Positions 34,844-44,420 of a DNA stretch of 64,000 nucleotides are shown here, one piece after another. How positions within the stretch are numbered: the stretch's first letter is position 1; every line of letters begins with the position of its first letter. Under the pieces are notes generated by a model. That model worked only from the letters and a program-made list of their open reading frames with translations, had not been told where the DNA came from and ran no database searches. The translations under genes and the position numbers were made by a program. This stretch comes from Micromonospora zamorensis (GTDB taxonomy: Bacteria > Actinomycetota > Actinomycetes > Mycobacteriales > Micromonosporaceae): positions 1,426,001 to 1,490,000 of the forward strand of contig NZ_LT607755.1 of NCBI RefSeq assembly GCF_900090275.1. Direction: 5' to 3'.

Positions 34844-37041
34844 CGGGCGTCCTTCGGGGCGGCGTCGGTCGGTGCGGAGGCGGGCGGGCGGGTCGCCGAT
34901 CGGCGCGGCGGGGTCGGTACCGGGCCCGACCGGCGGGGCGGAGTCGGAACGGGAGGTGTCGGCGCAGGAGGTGTCGGTGCAGGAGGAGTCGGCGCGGGAG
35001 CTGTCGGCGCGGTGCCGCCGGACAGGTCGTCCGGCACCTCGGCGACGGTGAGGTCCGCCGGCTCGGCGCCCGCCGGCTGCGGCTCGGTCGGCGGGGCCGG
35101 CCGACGCACGGTCAGCACGTGCGCCGGTTGCAGGTACGGGTCGAGTCGCACCGCGTTGCGTTGACCCCAGTCGTAGCTGGTGCCGGTCAGCTCGTCGTGC
35201 ACGGTGAACCGCTCGTGCCAGTCGAAGCCCAGCGCCGGCATGTCGAGGGTGGTGTTGCCCCACTGCACCTCGCGCGAGTCGAACGAGCAGATCACGATGA
35301 CGGTGTTGCCGGTCTCCGGGTCGTGCTTCGACCAGCAGAGCAACGCCGGGTTGTCGATCTCGTGGAAGCGCAGGTTGCGGAGCTGGTGCAGGGCCGGGTT
35401 GTCACGGCGTACCCGGTTGAGGGTGGTGAGGAACGGTGCCAGCGAACGGCCCTGCGCCTCGGCGCCGGCCCAGTCCCGGGGGCGCAGTTCGTACTTCTCG
35501 TTGTCCAGGTATTCCTCGGCGCCCGGCCGGGCCACGTGCTCGAACAGCTCGAAACCGGCGTACATGCCCCAGGACGGGGAGAGCAGCGCGGCCAGCACCG
35601 CCCGGATCTTGAACATCGGCGGGCCGCCGTGCTGCAACGACTCGTGCAGGATATCCGGTGTGTTCGGCCAGAAGTTCGGCCGCATGTGGTCGGCCGACTC
35701 GACCAGCTCCTCGCAGTACTCCCGCATCTCGGCGGCCGTCGTGCGCCAGGTGAAATAGGTGTACGACTGCGTGAAGCCGATCTTGCCGAGGCCGTGCATG
35801 ATGGCCGGCCGGGTGAACGCCTCGGCCAGGAACAGCACGTCGGGGTCGACAGTCTTCACCTCGGCGATCAACCAGTGCCAGAAGTCGAACGGCTTGGTGT
35901 GCGGGTTGTCCACCCGGAAGATCCGGATGCCCTCGCCGACCCAGTGCAGCACGACCCGCAGCACCTCGGCCCGGATGCCCTCCGGGTCGTTGTCGAAGTT
36001 GACCGGGTAGATGTCCTGGTATTTCTTCGGCGGGTTCTCCGCGTACGCGATGCTGCCGTCGGCCCGGGTGGTGAACCACTCCGGGTGCTCGGTGACCCAC
36101 GGGTGGTCCGGCGCGCACTGCAACGCCAGGTCCATCGCGACCTCCAGGCCCTGCGCCGCCGCCGCCTCGATGAAGGCGCGGAAGTCCGCGGGCGTACCCA
36201 GGTCGGGGTGGATGGTGTCGTGGCCGCCCTCGGCGGCGCCGATCGCCCACGGTGAGCCCACGTCGGTCGGCCCGGCGGTGAGCGCGTTGTTGCGGCCCTT
36301 GCGGTTGACCCGGCCGATCGGGTGGATCGGCGGCAGGTAGAGCACGTCGAAGCCCATCGCGGCCACGCCCGGCAGCCGGTCGGTGGCGGTGGCGAAGGTG
36401 CCGGAGCGGCCACCCACCGCCCCCTCGGAGCGGGGGAAGAACTCATACCAGGCCGAGTAGAGCGCCCGCTTGCGGTCAACCCAGATCGAGTGTGTGTCAC
36501 CGGTGGTGACCAGCTCCCGCACCGGGTGCTCCCAGAGCAGGTCGGCCAGCGCCAGCGCCGGGTCGACCCGCTGCGGCAGCGGCAGGTCGGTCTCGACCAG
36601 CGCGGTGAGGGCATCGGCGACCCGGGGCCGGTCGGCGGTCGGGACGAGGTCCCGGGCGGCGGCGAGCACCCGCGCGCCCTCGGCCAGGTCGTTGGCCAGG
36701 TCCTCCGGCCCCTGCCCGGCGGCGATCTTCTTGGTCACCGCGTTCTGCCAGGTCAGGTACGGGTCCTGGAACGCCTCGACGGAGAACGTCCACTCGCCGA
36801 CCGCGTCCGGGGCGATGGTGGCGTGCCAACGGTCCTGGCCGGGCTCGCCGGGGCGCATCCGGGTGAACGGCCGGCTCGTGCCGTCCGGACCAGTCCACAC
36901 CACGTTGCAGCCCAGCGCGTCGTGCCCCTCCCGGTAGGCGCGCGCCGACACCGGAACCGGTTCGTCGACCACCGCCTTGGCCGGGTACCGCCCGCACGAG
37001 ACGACGGGGGAGACGTCTTCGATCGGGAACCGTCCAGTCAC
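34831..37041 (-). CDS. glgE: Alpha-1,4-glucan:maltose-1-phosphate maltosyltransferase with Pro-rich tail
   Basis: 736 residues from a GTG at 37041. GlgE transfers maltose from maltose-1-phosphate to the end of an alpha-glucan. Signals: N-domain [59 protein letters not shown], nucleophile Asp in [19 protein letters not shown], acid Glu in [13 protein letters not shown], and YTYFTWR. The C-terminal 60 residues are unusual: four [10 protein letters not shown] units, then [17 protein letters not shown], absent from the enzymes I know. The tail overlaps the glgB start, so it might be a late extension. A leaderless -10 box precedes the GTG. Confidence 0.95.
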
Positions 37042-37047
37042 CCCGCC

Positions 37048-37053
37048 AACCTA
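37048..37053 (-). promoter_or_regulatory. Leaderless -10 box for glgE
   Basis: TAGGTT on the - strand ends 6 bases before the GTG at 37041, as in leaderless actinobacterial promoters. There is no ribosome site between. Confidence 0.6.
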
Positions 37054-37157
37054 CTGCGCGAGATCCGTTCGCGCGCGGCCAAGCACGCCTGTCCCTCCCT
37101 GCCCCCGGGGTCGCGCGCCACGATCCGCGCACTCGGGTCAAGATTCGCGCACTTTCA

Positions 37158-37199
37158 GGGAAACTGCTGCCTCAACCGTTGCTGACACAGCAGTTTCCC
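37158..37199. repeat. Inverted repeat in the glgE / Ino1-like divergent promoter region
   Basis: Perfect 12-base arms (37158-37169 and 37188-37199) with an 18-base loop; similarity extends imperfectly about 6 bases outward. Two near copies of ATTCGCGCACT lie just before it (near 37122 and 37142). It could be an operator for either gene or a dispersed palindrome like the one at 43329. Confidence 0.6.
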
Positions 37200-37238
37200 C
37201 GAAGTTGTCCGGATCTTTCCGGCGCGGGTGACGTGACG

Positions 37239-37244
37239 TAGCCT
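37239..37244 (+). promoter_or_regulatory. Leaderless -10 box for the Ino1-like gene
   Basis: TAGCCT ends 6 bases before ATG 37251. No ribosome site lies between them, which fits a leaderless transcript. Confidence 0.6.
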
Positions 37245-37250
37245 CCGGCC

Positions 37251-38195
37251 ATGATCAAGCGGGTGAAAGTCGCGGTGGTGGGTGTCGGCAACAACACCTC
37301 GGCGCTGGTGCAGGGAATCGCGCTCCACCGCCACAACGGCAGTCTGGTGGGCGTCCGCAGGCCGACCGTCGACGGGCTCGCAGTCGGCGACATCGAGTTC
37401 GTCGCGGCCTTCGCCACCTCCCCGGAGAAGATCGGCAGGGACCTGACCGAGGCGATCTTCCTGCCGCCCAACAATTTCCCCCGGCTCGACTGCGACCTGC
37501 CCGAGGCAGGTGTCCCCGTCACCGAGGGGCTTGTCGACGCGACCGGGGTGGACCGGGTGGCGGCGGCGCTGGCCGGGGCGGAGGTGCTGCTCTACTCGGC
37601 GCCGAGCGGCCGACCGGAGATCGCCCGGGCGTACGCCGAGGCGGCGTGCAGCGCGGGCGTCGCCTTCATCAACACCACCGCCGACCCGATCGCCCGCGAT
37701 CCGCAGGTGATGAGCAGGTTCGAGGCGGCCGGTCTGCCGCTGCTCGGAGACGACCTCGCCAGCCAGTTCGGCACCTCGGTGGTGCACAACGCGCTGCTGC
37801 GGCTGCTCCAGGAGCGGGGCCTCACGCTGGTCAGCTCCTACCAGGTCAATCTGGGCGGCACCGAGGACTTCCGCAACCTTGTCGAGAACCCCAACACCAA
37901 GAAGCAGTCCAAGCTCAACGCCCTGCCGGACGCCGACAAGGTCGAAATGGCTCCGCTCGGGTACCTGCCGCACCTGCGGTCACAGAAGGTGGCGCACCTC
38001 AACATCGAGGCGCAGGGCTGGGGCCAAACGGTGGTGAGCCTCGACGTGAAACTGAAGGTGGACGACCCCAGTGGCGCCGCCGGGGTCAACATCGACCTCA
38101 TCCGCATCGCAGCCAGCGCGCTCCGCAACGGGCACGGTGGTCATCCCGCTCACGCGACGTCCCTGCTCAAGTCTCCGCCCGGAACGGCGATCTGA
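37251..38195 (+). CDS. Inositol-3-phosphate synthase-like protein (short, diverged)
   Basis: 314 residues from ATG 37251; mycobacterial Ino1 is about 367. Ino1 converts glucose-6-phosphate to inositol-1-phosphate with NAD+. Family motifs are present in altered form: VVGVGNNTSALVQGI (usual VGVGNCASSLVQGV), VEFVAAFATSP-like IEFVAAFATSPEKIG, LLGDDLASQFGTSVVH (usual GDDIKSQVGATITH), NLGGTEDFRNL, NTKKQSKLNA and LLKSPPG at the end. Lysines of the active-site region remain, but the linker between the Rossmann and catalytic parts is shorter. It may be a paralogue with a changed substrate rather than the housekeeping enzyme. Own leaderless promoter. Confidence 0.75.
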   Translation: MIKRVKVAVVGVGNNTSALVQGIALHRHNGSLVGVRRPTVDGLAVGDIEFVAAFATSPEKIGRDLTEAIFLPPNNFPRLDCDLPEAGVPVTEGLVDATGVDRVAAALAGAEVLLYSAPSGRPEIARAYAEAACSAGVAFINTTADPIARDPQVMSRFEAAGLPLLGDDLASQFGTSVVHNALLRLLQERGLTLVSSYQVNLGGTEDFRNLVENPNTKKQSKLNALPDADKVEMAPLGYLPHLRSQKVAHLNIEAQGWGQTVVSLDVKLKVDDPSGAAGVNIDLIRIAASALRNGHGGHPAHATSLLKSPPGTAI

Positions 38196-38288
38196 CCGGC
38201 GTCGAACGGCGTCGGGACGACCAGGCGGGGGTGTCGATCGTACGGGTGAGGGCTGCCCAGCCCGGGCGTCGGTGGAGGACGACGGTGA

Positions 38289-38699
38289 GTGAATGGGCGA
38301 ATGACAATCCTCGCGATCGTCGTCGGCGGTGGCATCGGCGCCACCCTGCGCTACCTGCTGGGGCTCGGCCTCGCGCCGGCCACGCCACCTGACTTCCCCT
38401 GGGTCACCTTCGTGATCAACATGGTGGGCGCCTTCGCTCTCGGCGCCGTGATGACGCTGCTCGCGGCACACCGGCTGCCCGGCCCGTGGGGCAAGCCGTT
38501 TCTGTCGACCGGACTCATCGGCGGGTTCACGACCTGGTCGCACTTCATCGTCGAGGCTGACCAACTGATCGGGGCGCGGCGCAGTGGGATCGGCATCGTC
38601 TACCTCGTGGTGTCCATCGTCGGTGGGGTGATCGCGGCGGCGCTCGGCGCCCGTCTGGCGGAACTGCGGGTGGGGCACCCGGCGGGAAGGGGTGCGTGA
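38289..38699 (+). CDS. crcB: CrcB/Fluc fluoride channel subunit 1
   Basis: 136 residues from a GTG at 38289, 10 bases after GGAGG; ATG 38301 is closer to the conserved sequence but lacks a site. Four membrane helices are expected. Conserved spots: GGGIGATLRYLLG in helix 1, the Asn of VINMVGAFALGAVM in helix 2, and TGLIGGFTTWSHF in the helix-3 break that coordinates the sodium ion and lines the pore. Fluc channels are antiparallel dimers that expel fluoride. With the second gene immediately after, the two probably form a heterodimer of opposite topology. No fluoride riboswitch is seen upstream. Confidence 0.9.
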   Translation: MNGRMTILAIVVGGGIGATLRYLLGLGLAPATPPDFPWVTFVINMVGAFALGAVMTLLAAHRLPGPWGKPFLSTGLIGGFTTWSHFIVEADQLIGARRSGIGIVYLVVSIVGGVIAAALGARLAELRVGHPAGRGA

Positions 38700-39094
38700 T
38701 GTGGGTGGGCATCGGAGTGTTCCTGGCCGGCGGGCTGGGTGCGCTGTCCCGGGCCGGGGTGGACGCGCTGGTGAAGCCGTGGTGGAGCGCGCGGGTCAAC
38801 GGGCCCAGCAAGGCCTTCCCGGCGAGCACCTTCCTGATCAATGTCTCCGGTGCCTTCGTGCTCGGCATCGTCACCGGCTACGCGGTGAAACACACCGCCG
38901 CCGGCGCACAGGACTTCGCCACGATCGTCGGCGTCGGCTTCCTCGGCGCGTACACCACCTTCTCCACCGAGGAATGGCACTCCCTGGGACTGCTGCGCAA
39001 GAACGCCGCCGTCGAGGCCTTCAACGTGCTCGGCAGTCTCTGCGTCAGCCTCGTGGTGGCCGCGCTCGGCCTGTGGCTCGGCAGCTTGCTCTAG
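38699..39094 (+). CDS. crcB: CrcB/Fluc fluoride channel subunit 2
   Basis: 131 residues from ATG 38699, which shares one base with the stop of the first crcB (GAAGGGG upstream). A GTG at 38696 is also in frame. Four helices; motifs GGLGALSRAGVDALV, LINVSGAFVLGIVTGY and VGFLGAYTTFSTEEWHS parallel those of subunit 1 and include the Phe/Thr/Ser ion-path residues. Tandem crcB genes are typical in Gram-positive bacteria where each gene has one fixed orientation. It converges with glgM with only 22 bases between stops, and no hairpin is visible. Confidence 0.9.
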   Translation: MWVGIGVFLAGGLGALSRAGVDALVKPWWSARVNGPSKAFPASTFLINVSGAFVLGIVTGYAVKHTAAGAQDFATIVGVGFLGAYTTFSTEEWHSLGLLRKNAAVEAFNVLGSLCVSLVVAALGLWLGSLL

Positions 39095-39116
39095 GCCTGT
39101 CCAGCGGCGTTCTCCG

Positions 39117-40328
39117 TCAGGCCCCCTTCACCACCAGCGAGCGGTAGATGTCGAGCGTCTGCCGGGCGATGGCGTCCCAGGAGAAGTGCTCCACGGCGCG
39201 CCGCCGACCGGCCTGACCGAACCGGGCGGTACGCGCCGGGTCGGCGAGCAGCGTGTTGATCGCCGACGCCAGGTCGGCGACGAACTTCTCCGGCTCCAAC
39301 GGGGTCCCCGACCCGTCGGTGACCTGCTCGATCGGCACCAGCAGGCCCGTCTCGCCGTCGGACACGACCTCGGGAATGCCACCCGTCGCGGTCGCCACCA
39401 CCGCCGTCTCGCAGGCCATCGCCTCCAGATTGACGATGCCCATCGGCTCGTAGATCGACGGGCAGGCGAAGACGGTGGCGTGCGTGAGCACCTGGATCAC
39501 CTCCGGCTTGGGCAGCATCTCCGCCACCCAGACCACGCCGGAGCGGTTGGCCCGCAACTCGGCGACCAACTCCTCCACCTCGGCGGCGATCTCGGCCGTG
39601 TCCGGCGCTCCGGCGAGGAGCACGAGCTGGGTGTCCGCCGGCAGCTCCCGGGCGGCCCGCAGCAGGTAGGGCAGCCCCTTCTGCCGGGTGATCCTGCCCA
39701 CGTAGACCACGCTGGGTCGGGACGGGTCGACACCGAGCCGGTCCAGCACGTCGGTGCCGGAGTCCGGGGCGTACTGGATGGTGTCGATGCCGTTGTAGAC
39801 CACCCGGACCCGGGACGGGTCGATCTGCGGGTAGGCGGTCAGCACGTCGTTGCGCATCCCCCCACTGACCGCGATCACGGCGTCGGCGGCCTCCATGGCG
39901 GTGCGCTCGATCCAGGACGAGAGCGCGTAACCGCCGCCGAGCTGCTCGGCCTTCCACGGCCGCAGCGGCTCCAGGCTGTGCGCGGTCACCACGTGCGGCA
40001 CCCCGTGCAGCAGCTTCGCGGTGTGGCCGGCCATGTTCGCGTACCAGGTGTGGCTGTGCACCACGTCGGTGCCGGCCGCGCCGGCGGCCATCTCCAGATC
40101 CACGCCCATCGTGCGCAGCGCGGCGTTCGCGCCGGTCAGGCCGGGCGGTTCGGCGTACGCGGTGACGCCCGGCTCGCTGCGCGGCAGACCGAAGCAGTGC
40201 ACGCGGACGTCGGTGAGGCGGCGCAACTCCCGGGCCAGGTACTCGACGTGCACCCCGGCGCCGCCATAGACCTCCGGCGGGTACTCGCGGGTGAGCAGAT
40301 CGACGCGCAGCGGGGTGGGTTCCGTCAT
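39117..40328 (-). CDS. glgM: GlgM/GlgA-type glycosyltransferase (ADP-glucose to maltose-1-phosphate or glucan)
   Basis: 403 residues from ATG 40328. It is a GT4 enzyme of the actinobacterial glycogen synthase type. Motifs: VDLLTREYPPEVYGGAGVHVE (ADP-glucose and acceptor site), VVHSHTWYANMAG, VVTAHSLEPLRPWK, VVYNGIDT, VVYVGRITRQKGLPYL, and the donor signature PSIYEPMGIVNLEAMACETAVVA. In mycobacteria this protein makes maltose-1-phosphate for GlgE. The adjacent glgE, glgB and glgC support the same role here. It diverges from glgC across a 72-base gap. The frame is open well upstream, but that part is antisense to glgC. Confidence 0.92.
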   Translation of the reverse strand: MTEPTPLRVDLLTREYPPEVYGGAGVHVEYLARELRRLTDVRVHCFGLPRSEPGVTAYAEPPGLTGANAALRTMGVDLEMAAGAAGTDVVHSHTWYANMAGHTAKLLHGVPHVVTAHSLEPLRPWKAEQLGGGYALSSWIERTAMEAADAVIAVSGGMRNDVLTAYPQIDPSRVRVVYNGIDTIQYAPDSGTDVLDRLGVDPSRPSVVYVGRITRQKGLPYLLRAARELPADTQLVLLAGAPDTAEIAAEVEELVAELRANRSGVVWVAEMLPKPEVIQVLTHATVFACPSIYEPMGIVNLEAMACETAVVATATGGIPEVVSDGETGLLVPIEQVTDGSGTPLEPEKFVADLASAINTLLADPARTARFGQAGRRRAVEHFSWDAIARQTLDIYRSLVVKGA

Positions 40329-40336
40329 GACCCCGC

Positions 40337-40342
40337 ACCCTA
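40337..40342 (-). promoter_or_regulatory. -10 box for glgM (near-leaderless)
   Basis: TAGGGT on the - strand ends 8 bases before ATG 40328; no ribosome site is present. Confidence 0.5.
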
Positions 40343-40388
40343 GTGCAGAAGACTCCCCGTACGAGTGGTGAAGTGGGGCGAGGGTGGA

Positions 40389-40394
40389 TAGCGT
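40389..40394 (+). promoter_or_regulatory. Leaderless -10 box for glgC
   Basis: TAGCGT ends 6 bases before ATG 40401, with CGGGGC between. It lies 46 bases from the glgM box, so the two divergent promoters are close enough to interfere or share a regulator. Confidence 0.55.
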
Positions 40395-40400
40395 CGGGGC

Positions 40401-41633
40401 ATGGCTGCCAAGGTGCTCGCGATCGTCCTGGCGGGTGGTGAGGGCAAGCGCCTGATGCCACTCACCACGGATCGGGCCAAGCCGGCCGTCCCGTTCGGCG
40501 GGATGTACCGCATGGTCGACTTCGTCCTCTCCAACCTGGCCAACGCCGGCTATCTCAAGATCGTCGTGCTGACCCAGTACAAGTCCCACTCCCTCGACCG
40601 ACACATCACCAAGACCTGGCGGATGTCCACGCTGCTCGGCAACTACGTCACCCCGGTGCCCGCGCAGCAGCGTCGCGGCCCGTGGTGGTTCGCCGGCTCG
40701 GCCGACGCCATCTACCAGAGCTTCAACCTCATCAACGACGAGCAGCCTGACTACGTGATCGTCTTCGGCGCCGACCACATCTACCGGATGGACCCCCGGC
40801 AGATGGTCGAGGACCACATCGCCTCCGGCGCCGCGGTGACCGTCGCCGGCATCCGCCAGCCGCTGTCGATGGCCGACCAGTTCGGCGTCATCGAGGTCGG
40901 CGAGGACGGCAAGCGGATCCGGGCGTTCCGCGAGAAGCCCACCGACGCGGTCGGTCTGCCCGACGCGCCGAACGAGATCTACGCCTCGATGGGCAACTAC
41001 GTCTTCACCACCCGGGCACTCTGCGAGGCGGTCGAGCGCGACGCCGAAGACAAGACCAGCAAGCACGACATGGGCGGCAGCATCATCCCGATGCTCGTCG
41101 AGCGGGGCGAGGCCAACGTCTACGACTTCCGCGACAACGAGGTGCCGGGCAGCACCGACCGGGACCGCGGCTACTGGCGCGACGTGGGGACGCTCGACTC
41201 GTTCTACGACGCCCACATGGATCTGATCAACGTGCACCCCGTTTTCAACATGTACAACTTCGACTGGCCGATCTACACCGAGCAGCCGCCGTGGCCGCCG
41301 GCGAAATTCGTCCACCAGTGGGGTGAGCGGGTCGGCCGGGCGGTCGGCTCGATGGTCTCCCCGGGCGTGGTGATCTCCGGCTCACTGGTGGAAAACTCGA
41401 TCGTCTCGCCGAAGGTGCGGGTGCACTCGTGGGCGCACGTCGAGGGCTCGGTGCTGATGGAGGGTGTGGAGATCGGCCGGCACGCGGTGGTCCGGCGGGC
41501 GATCCTGGACAAGAACGTGTTCGTCCCGGAGGGCGCCGAGATCGGCGTCGACCTGGAGAAGGACCGGCAGCGCTACACCGTCTCCGACAACGGCATCGTG
41601 GTGATCGGCAAGGGCCAGAAGGTCGAGCCGTGA
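40401..41633 (+). CDS. glgC: Glucose-1-phosphate adenylyltransferase (ADP-glucose pyrophosphorylase)
   Basis: 410 residues from ATG 40401. GlgC makes ADP-glucose from ATP and glucose-1-phosphate and is the usual control point of glycogen synthesis. Visible motifs: [19 protein letters not shown] (nucleotide loop), [43 protein letters not shown] (glucose-1-phosphate site), SMGNYVF and [15 protein letters not shown]. The C-terminal beta-helix carries [20 protein letters not shown]. Length matches mycobacterial and Streptomyces enzymes. It forms a unit with pgm, which starts 32 bases later. Confidence 0.95.
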   Translation: MAAKVLAIVLAGGEGKRLMPLTTDRAKPAVPFGGMYRMVDFVLSNLANAGYLKIVVLTQYKSHSLDRHITKTWRMSTLLGNYVTPVPAQQRRGPWWFAGSADAIYQSFNLINDEQPDYVIVFGADHIYRMDPRQMVEDHIASGAAVTVAGIRQPLSMADQFGVIEVGEDGKRIRAFREKPTDAVGLPDAPNEIYASMGNYVFTTRALCEAVERDAEDKTSKHDMGGSIIPMLVERGEANVYDFRDNEVPGSTDRDRGYWRDVGTLDSFYDAHMDLINVHPVFNMYNFDWPIYTEQPPWPPAKFVHQWGERVGRAVGSMVSPGVVISGSLVENSIVSPKVRVHSWAHVEGSVLMEGVEIGRHAVVRRAILDKNVFVPEGAEIGVDLEKDRQRYTVSDNGIVVIGKGQKVEP

Positions 41634-41664
41634 CCGACGCGTACTCCCCGAGGAGGATCCCGCA

Positions 41665-43305
<1,641 letters not shown>

Positions 43306-43328
43306 CCCCGGACCCCGGCTAACCCAGT

Positions 43329-43385
43329 TGATCAAGAGGTTTGCGTCACGCCGGGCGGCGTGTCATGACGCAAACCTCTTGATCA
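43329..43385. repeat. Perfect 20-base inverted repeat between pgm and NAD kinase
   Basis: Arms 43329-43348 and 43366-43385 (TGATCAAGAGGTTTGCGTCA) pair without mismatch around a 17-base loop. It lies between two convergent stops and could terminate both. The arms are AT-richer than the surroundings, and the layout resembles the palindrome at 37158. A dispersed intergenic element is therefore possible. Confidence 0.75.
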
Positions 43386-43408
43386 CCCGGGTAAAGGGGT
43401 GGGGTGGG

Positions 43409-44329
43409 TTAGCAGGGTGGGGGGATTTCTTGTTGGGTGCGTCGGCGTAGCTCCTCGGGGAGCAGCTCGCGGAGCTGTTCGGGGAGGAACGGCAGGTCGA
43501 GCAGGGTCATCTTCAGCTGGTTGCGTTCCTGGTAGCGCAGCGGGTCGAAACGGACCACCAGGCCGGCGTTGCGGCGGTACGTGATGTCCACAGCCCCATC
43601 CGTCGCCGCGTCGCGGAACACCAGCCCGTCCATCTCCACCACGACCGGCGACGAGTCGGGTCGGATCTCCAGCCGGATCTTTTCGTCCGCCGAGAGCACC
43701 ACCGACCGGGAGATACCGGCCATCGGCGCCGACGGCGTGATCACCACCGAGTCGGCGGCGGGGGAGATCAGTGGACCACCGGCGGCGTAGCTGTAGGCCG
43801 TCGAGCCGACCGGGGTGCTGACCACCACGGCGTCACTGCGGTAGTAGCCGTACTGCTGGCCGTCGATGGCGAGGGTGACGCTGACGAAGCCGGACCCGGG
43901 CTGGCGTACCAGCGCGATGTCGTTGAACGCCACGACGTCGTCCCCGCACACGTCGCACGCCAGGCAGGCGTGCGACTCGATGGTGAAGTCCTTCGACAGC
44001 AGCCGGCTCAGCGCGTCGGGCAGCTCCGGCGGCTCGATCTCGACGAGAAACCCCAGATGACCCAGGTGTACGCCGAGCACCGGCTTCGGGTCGCGGATGG
44101 CGGAGCGCAGCGCACCCAGCATGGTGCCGTCGCCGCCGACGCTGATCAACGCGTCGGCCCGGGCGGCGACCTCGTCCGCCGGCACCGGTTCGACGCAGGA
44201 CGGCACCCGGTGCCGGTCCTCCTCGCGCACGATCAGCGTCTTGCGGTGGCGCGTCGCCCACCGTTCGATGATCCCGACCACCTCGGTGACATCCCGGGTG
44301 GGGTGCAGCACAAGTCCCAGCCCCGACAC
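43409..44329 (-). CDS. nadK: NAD kinase
   Basis: 306 residues from a GTG at 44329; the ribosome site is weak. NAD kinase makes NADP+ from NAD+ with ATP or polyphosphate. Motifs: LVLHPTRDVTEVV at the start, the catalytic GGDGT in ALISVGGDGTMLGAL, GVHLGHLGFLVE, the FNDIALVRQPGSGFVSV stretch (NE/D motif), STPVGSTAYSYAAGGPLISP and SPAADSVVITPSAP. The Cys-rich short insert CLACDVCGDD is less usual. In many actinomycetes nadK precedes recN; here it is separated from glycogen genes only by the inverted repeat. Confidence 0.92.
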   Translation of the reverse strand: MSGLGLVLHPTRDVTEVVGIIERWATRHRKTLIVREEDRHRVPSCVEPVPADEVAARADALISVGGDGTMLGALRSAIRDPKPVLGVHLGHLGFLVEIEPPELPDALSRLLSKDFTIESHACLACDVCGDDVVAFNDIALVRQPGSGFVSVTLAIDGQQYGYYRSDAVVVSTPVGSTAYSYAAGGPLISPAADSVVITPSAPMAGISRSVVLSADEKIRLEIRPDSSPVVVEMDGLVFRDAATDGAVDITYRRNAGLVVRFDPLRYQERNQLKMTLLDLPFLPEQLRELLPEELRRRTQQEIPPPC

Positions 44330-44376
44330 CCGTACAGCTCATCACATCGGTGGCGACCGCACCCGGCGTACACCGA

Positions 44377-44412
44377 AGGTGCGCCGGAGGTCCGCGGACC
44401 CCCGGCGCACCT
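44377..44412 (-). terminator. Hairpin after the carboxypeptidase gene
   Basis: Eleven-base perfect arms (44377-44387 and 44402-44412) with an inner GGTCCGCGGACC palindrome lie just past the stop at 44421 on the - strand. Confidence 0.65.
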
Positions 44413-44420
44413 CGCCGCCG

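Noticed and set aside
34915..34990. The APTPP repeat DNA as a CRISPR-like or tandem array
   Set aside because: Units are 15 bases and in frame with glgE, without spacers. It is a coding repeat.
38196..38288. Fluoride riboswitch before the crcB pair
   Set aside because: I looked for the conserved GGCGATGG-type core and the CrcB-motif pseudoknot elements and could not find them in the 93 bases; the second gene of the pair has a normal ribosome site.
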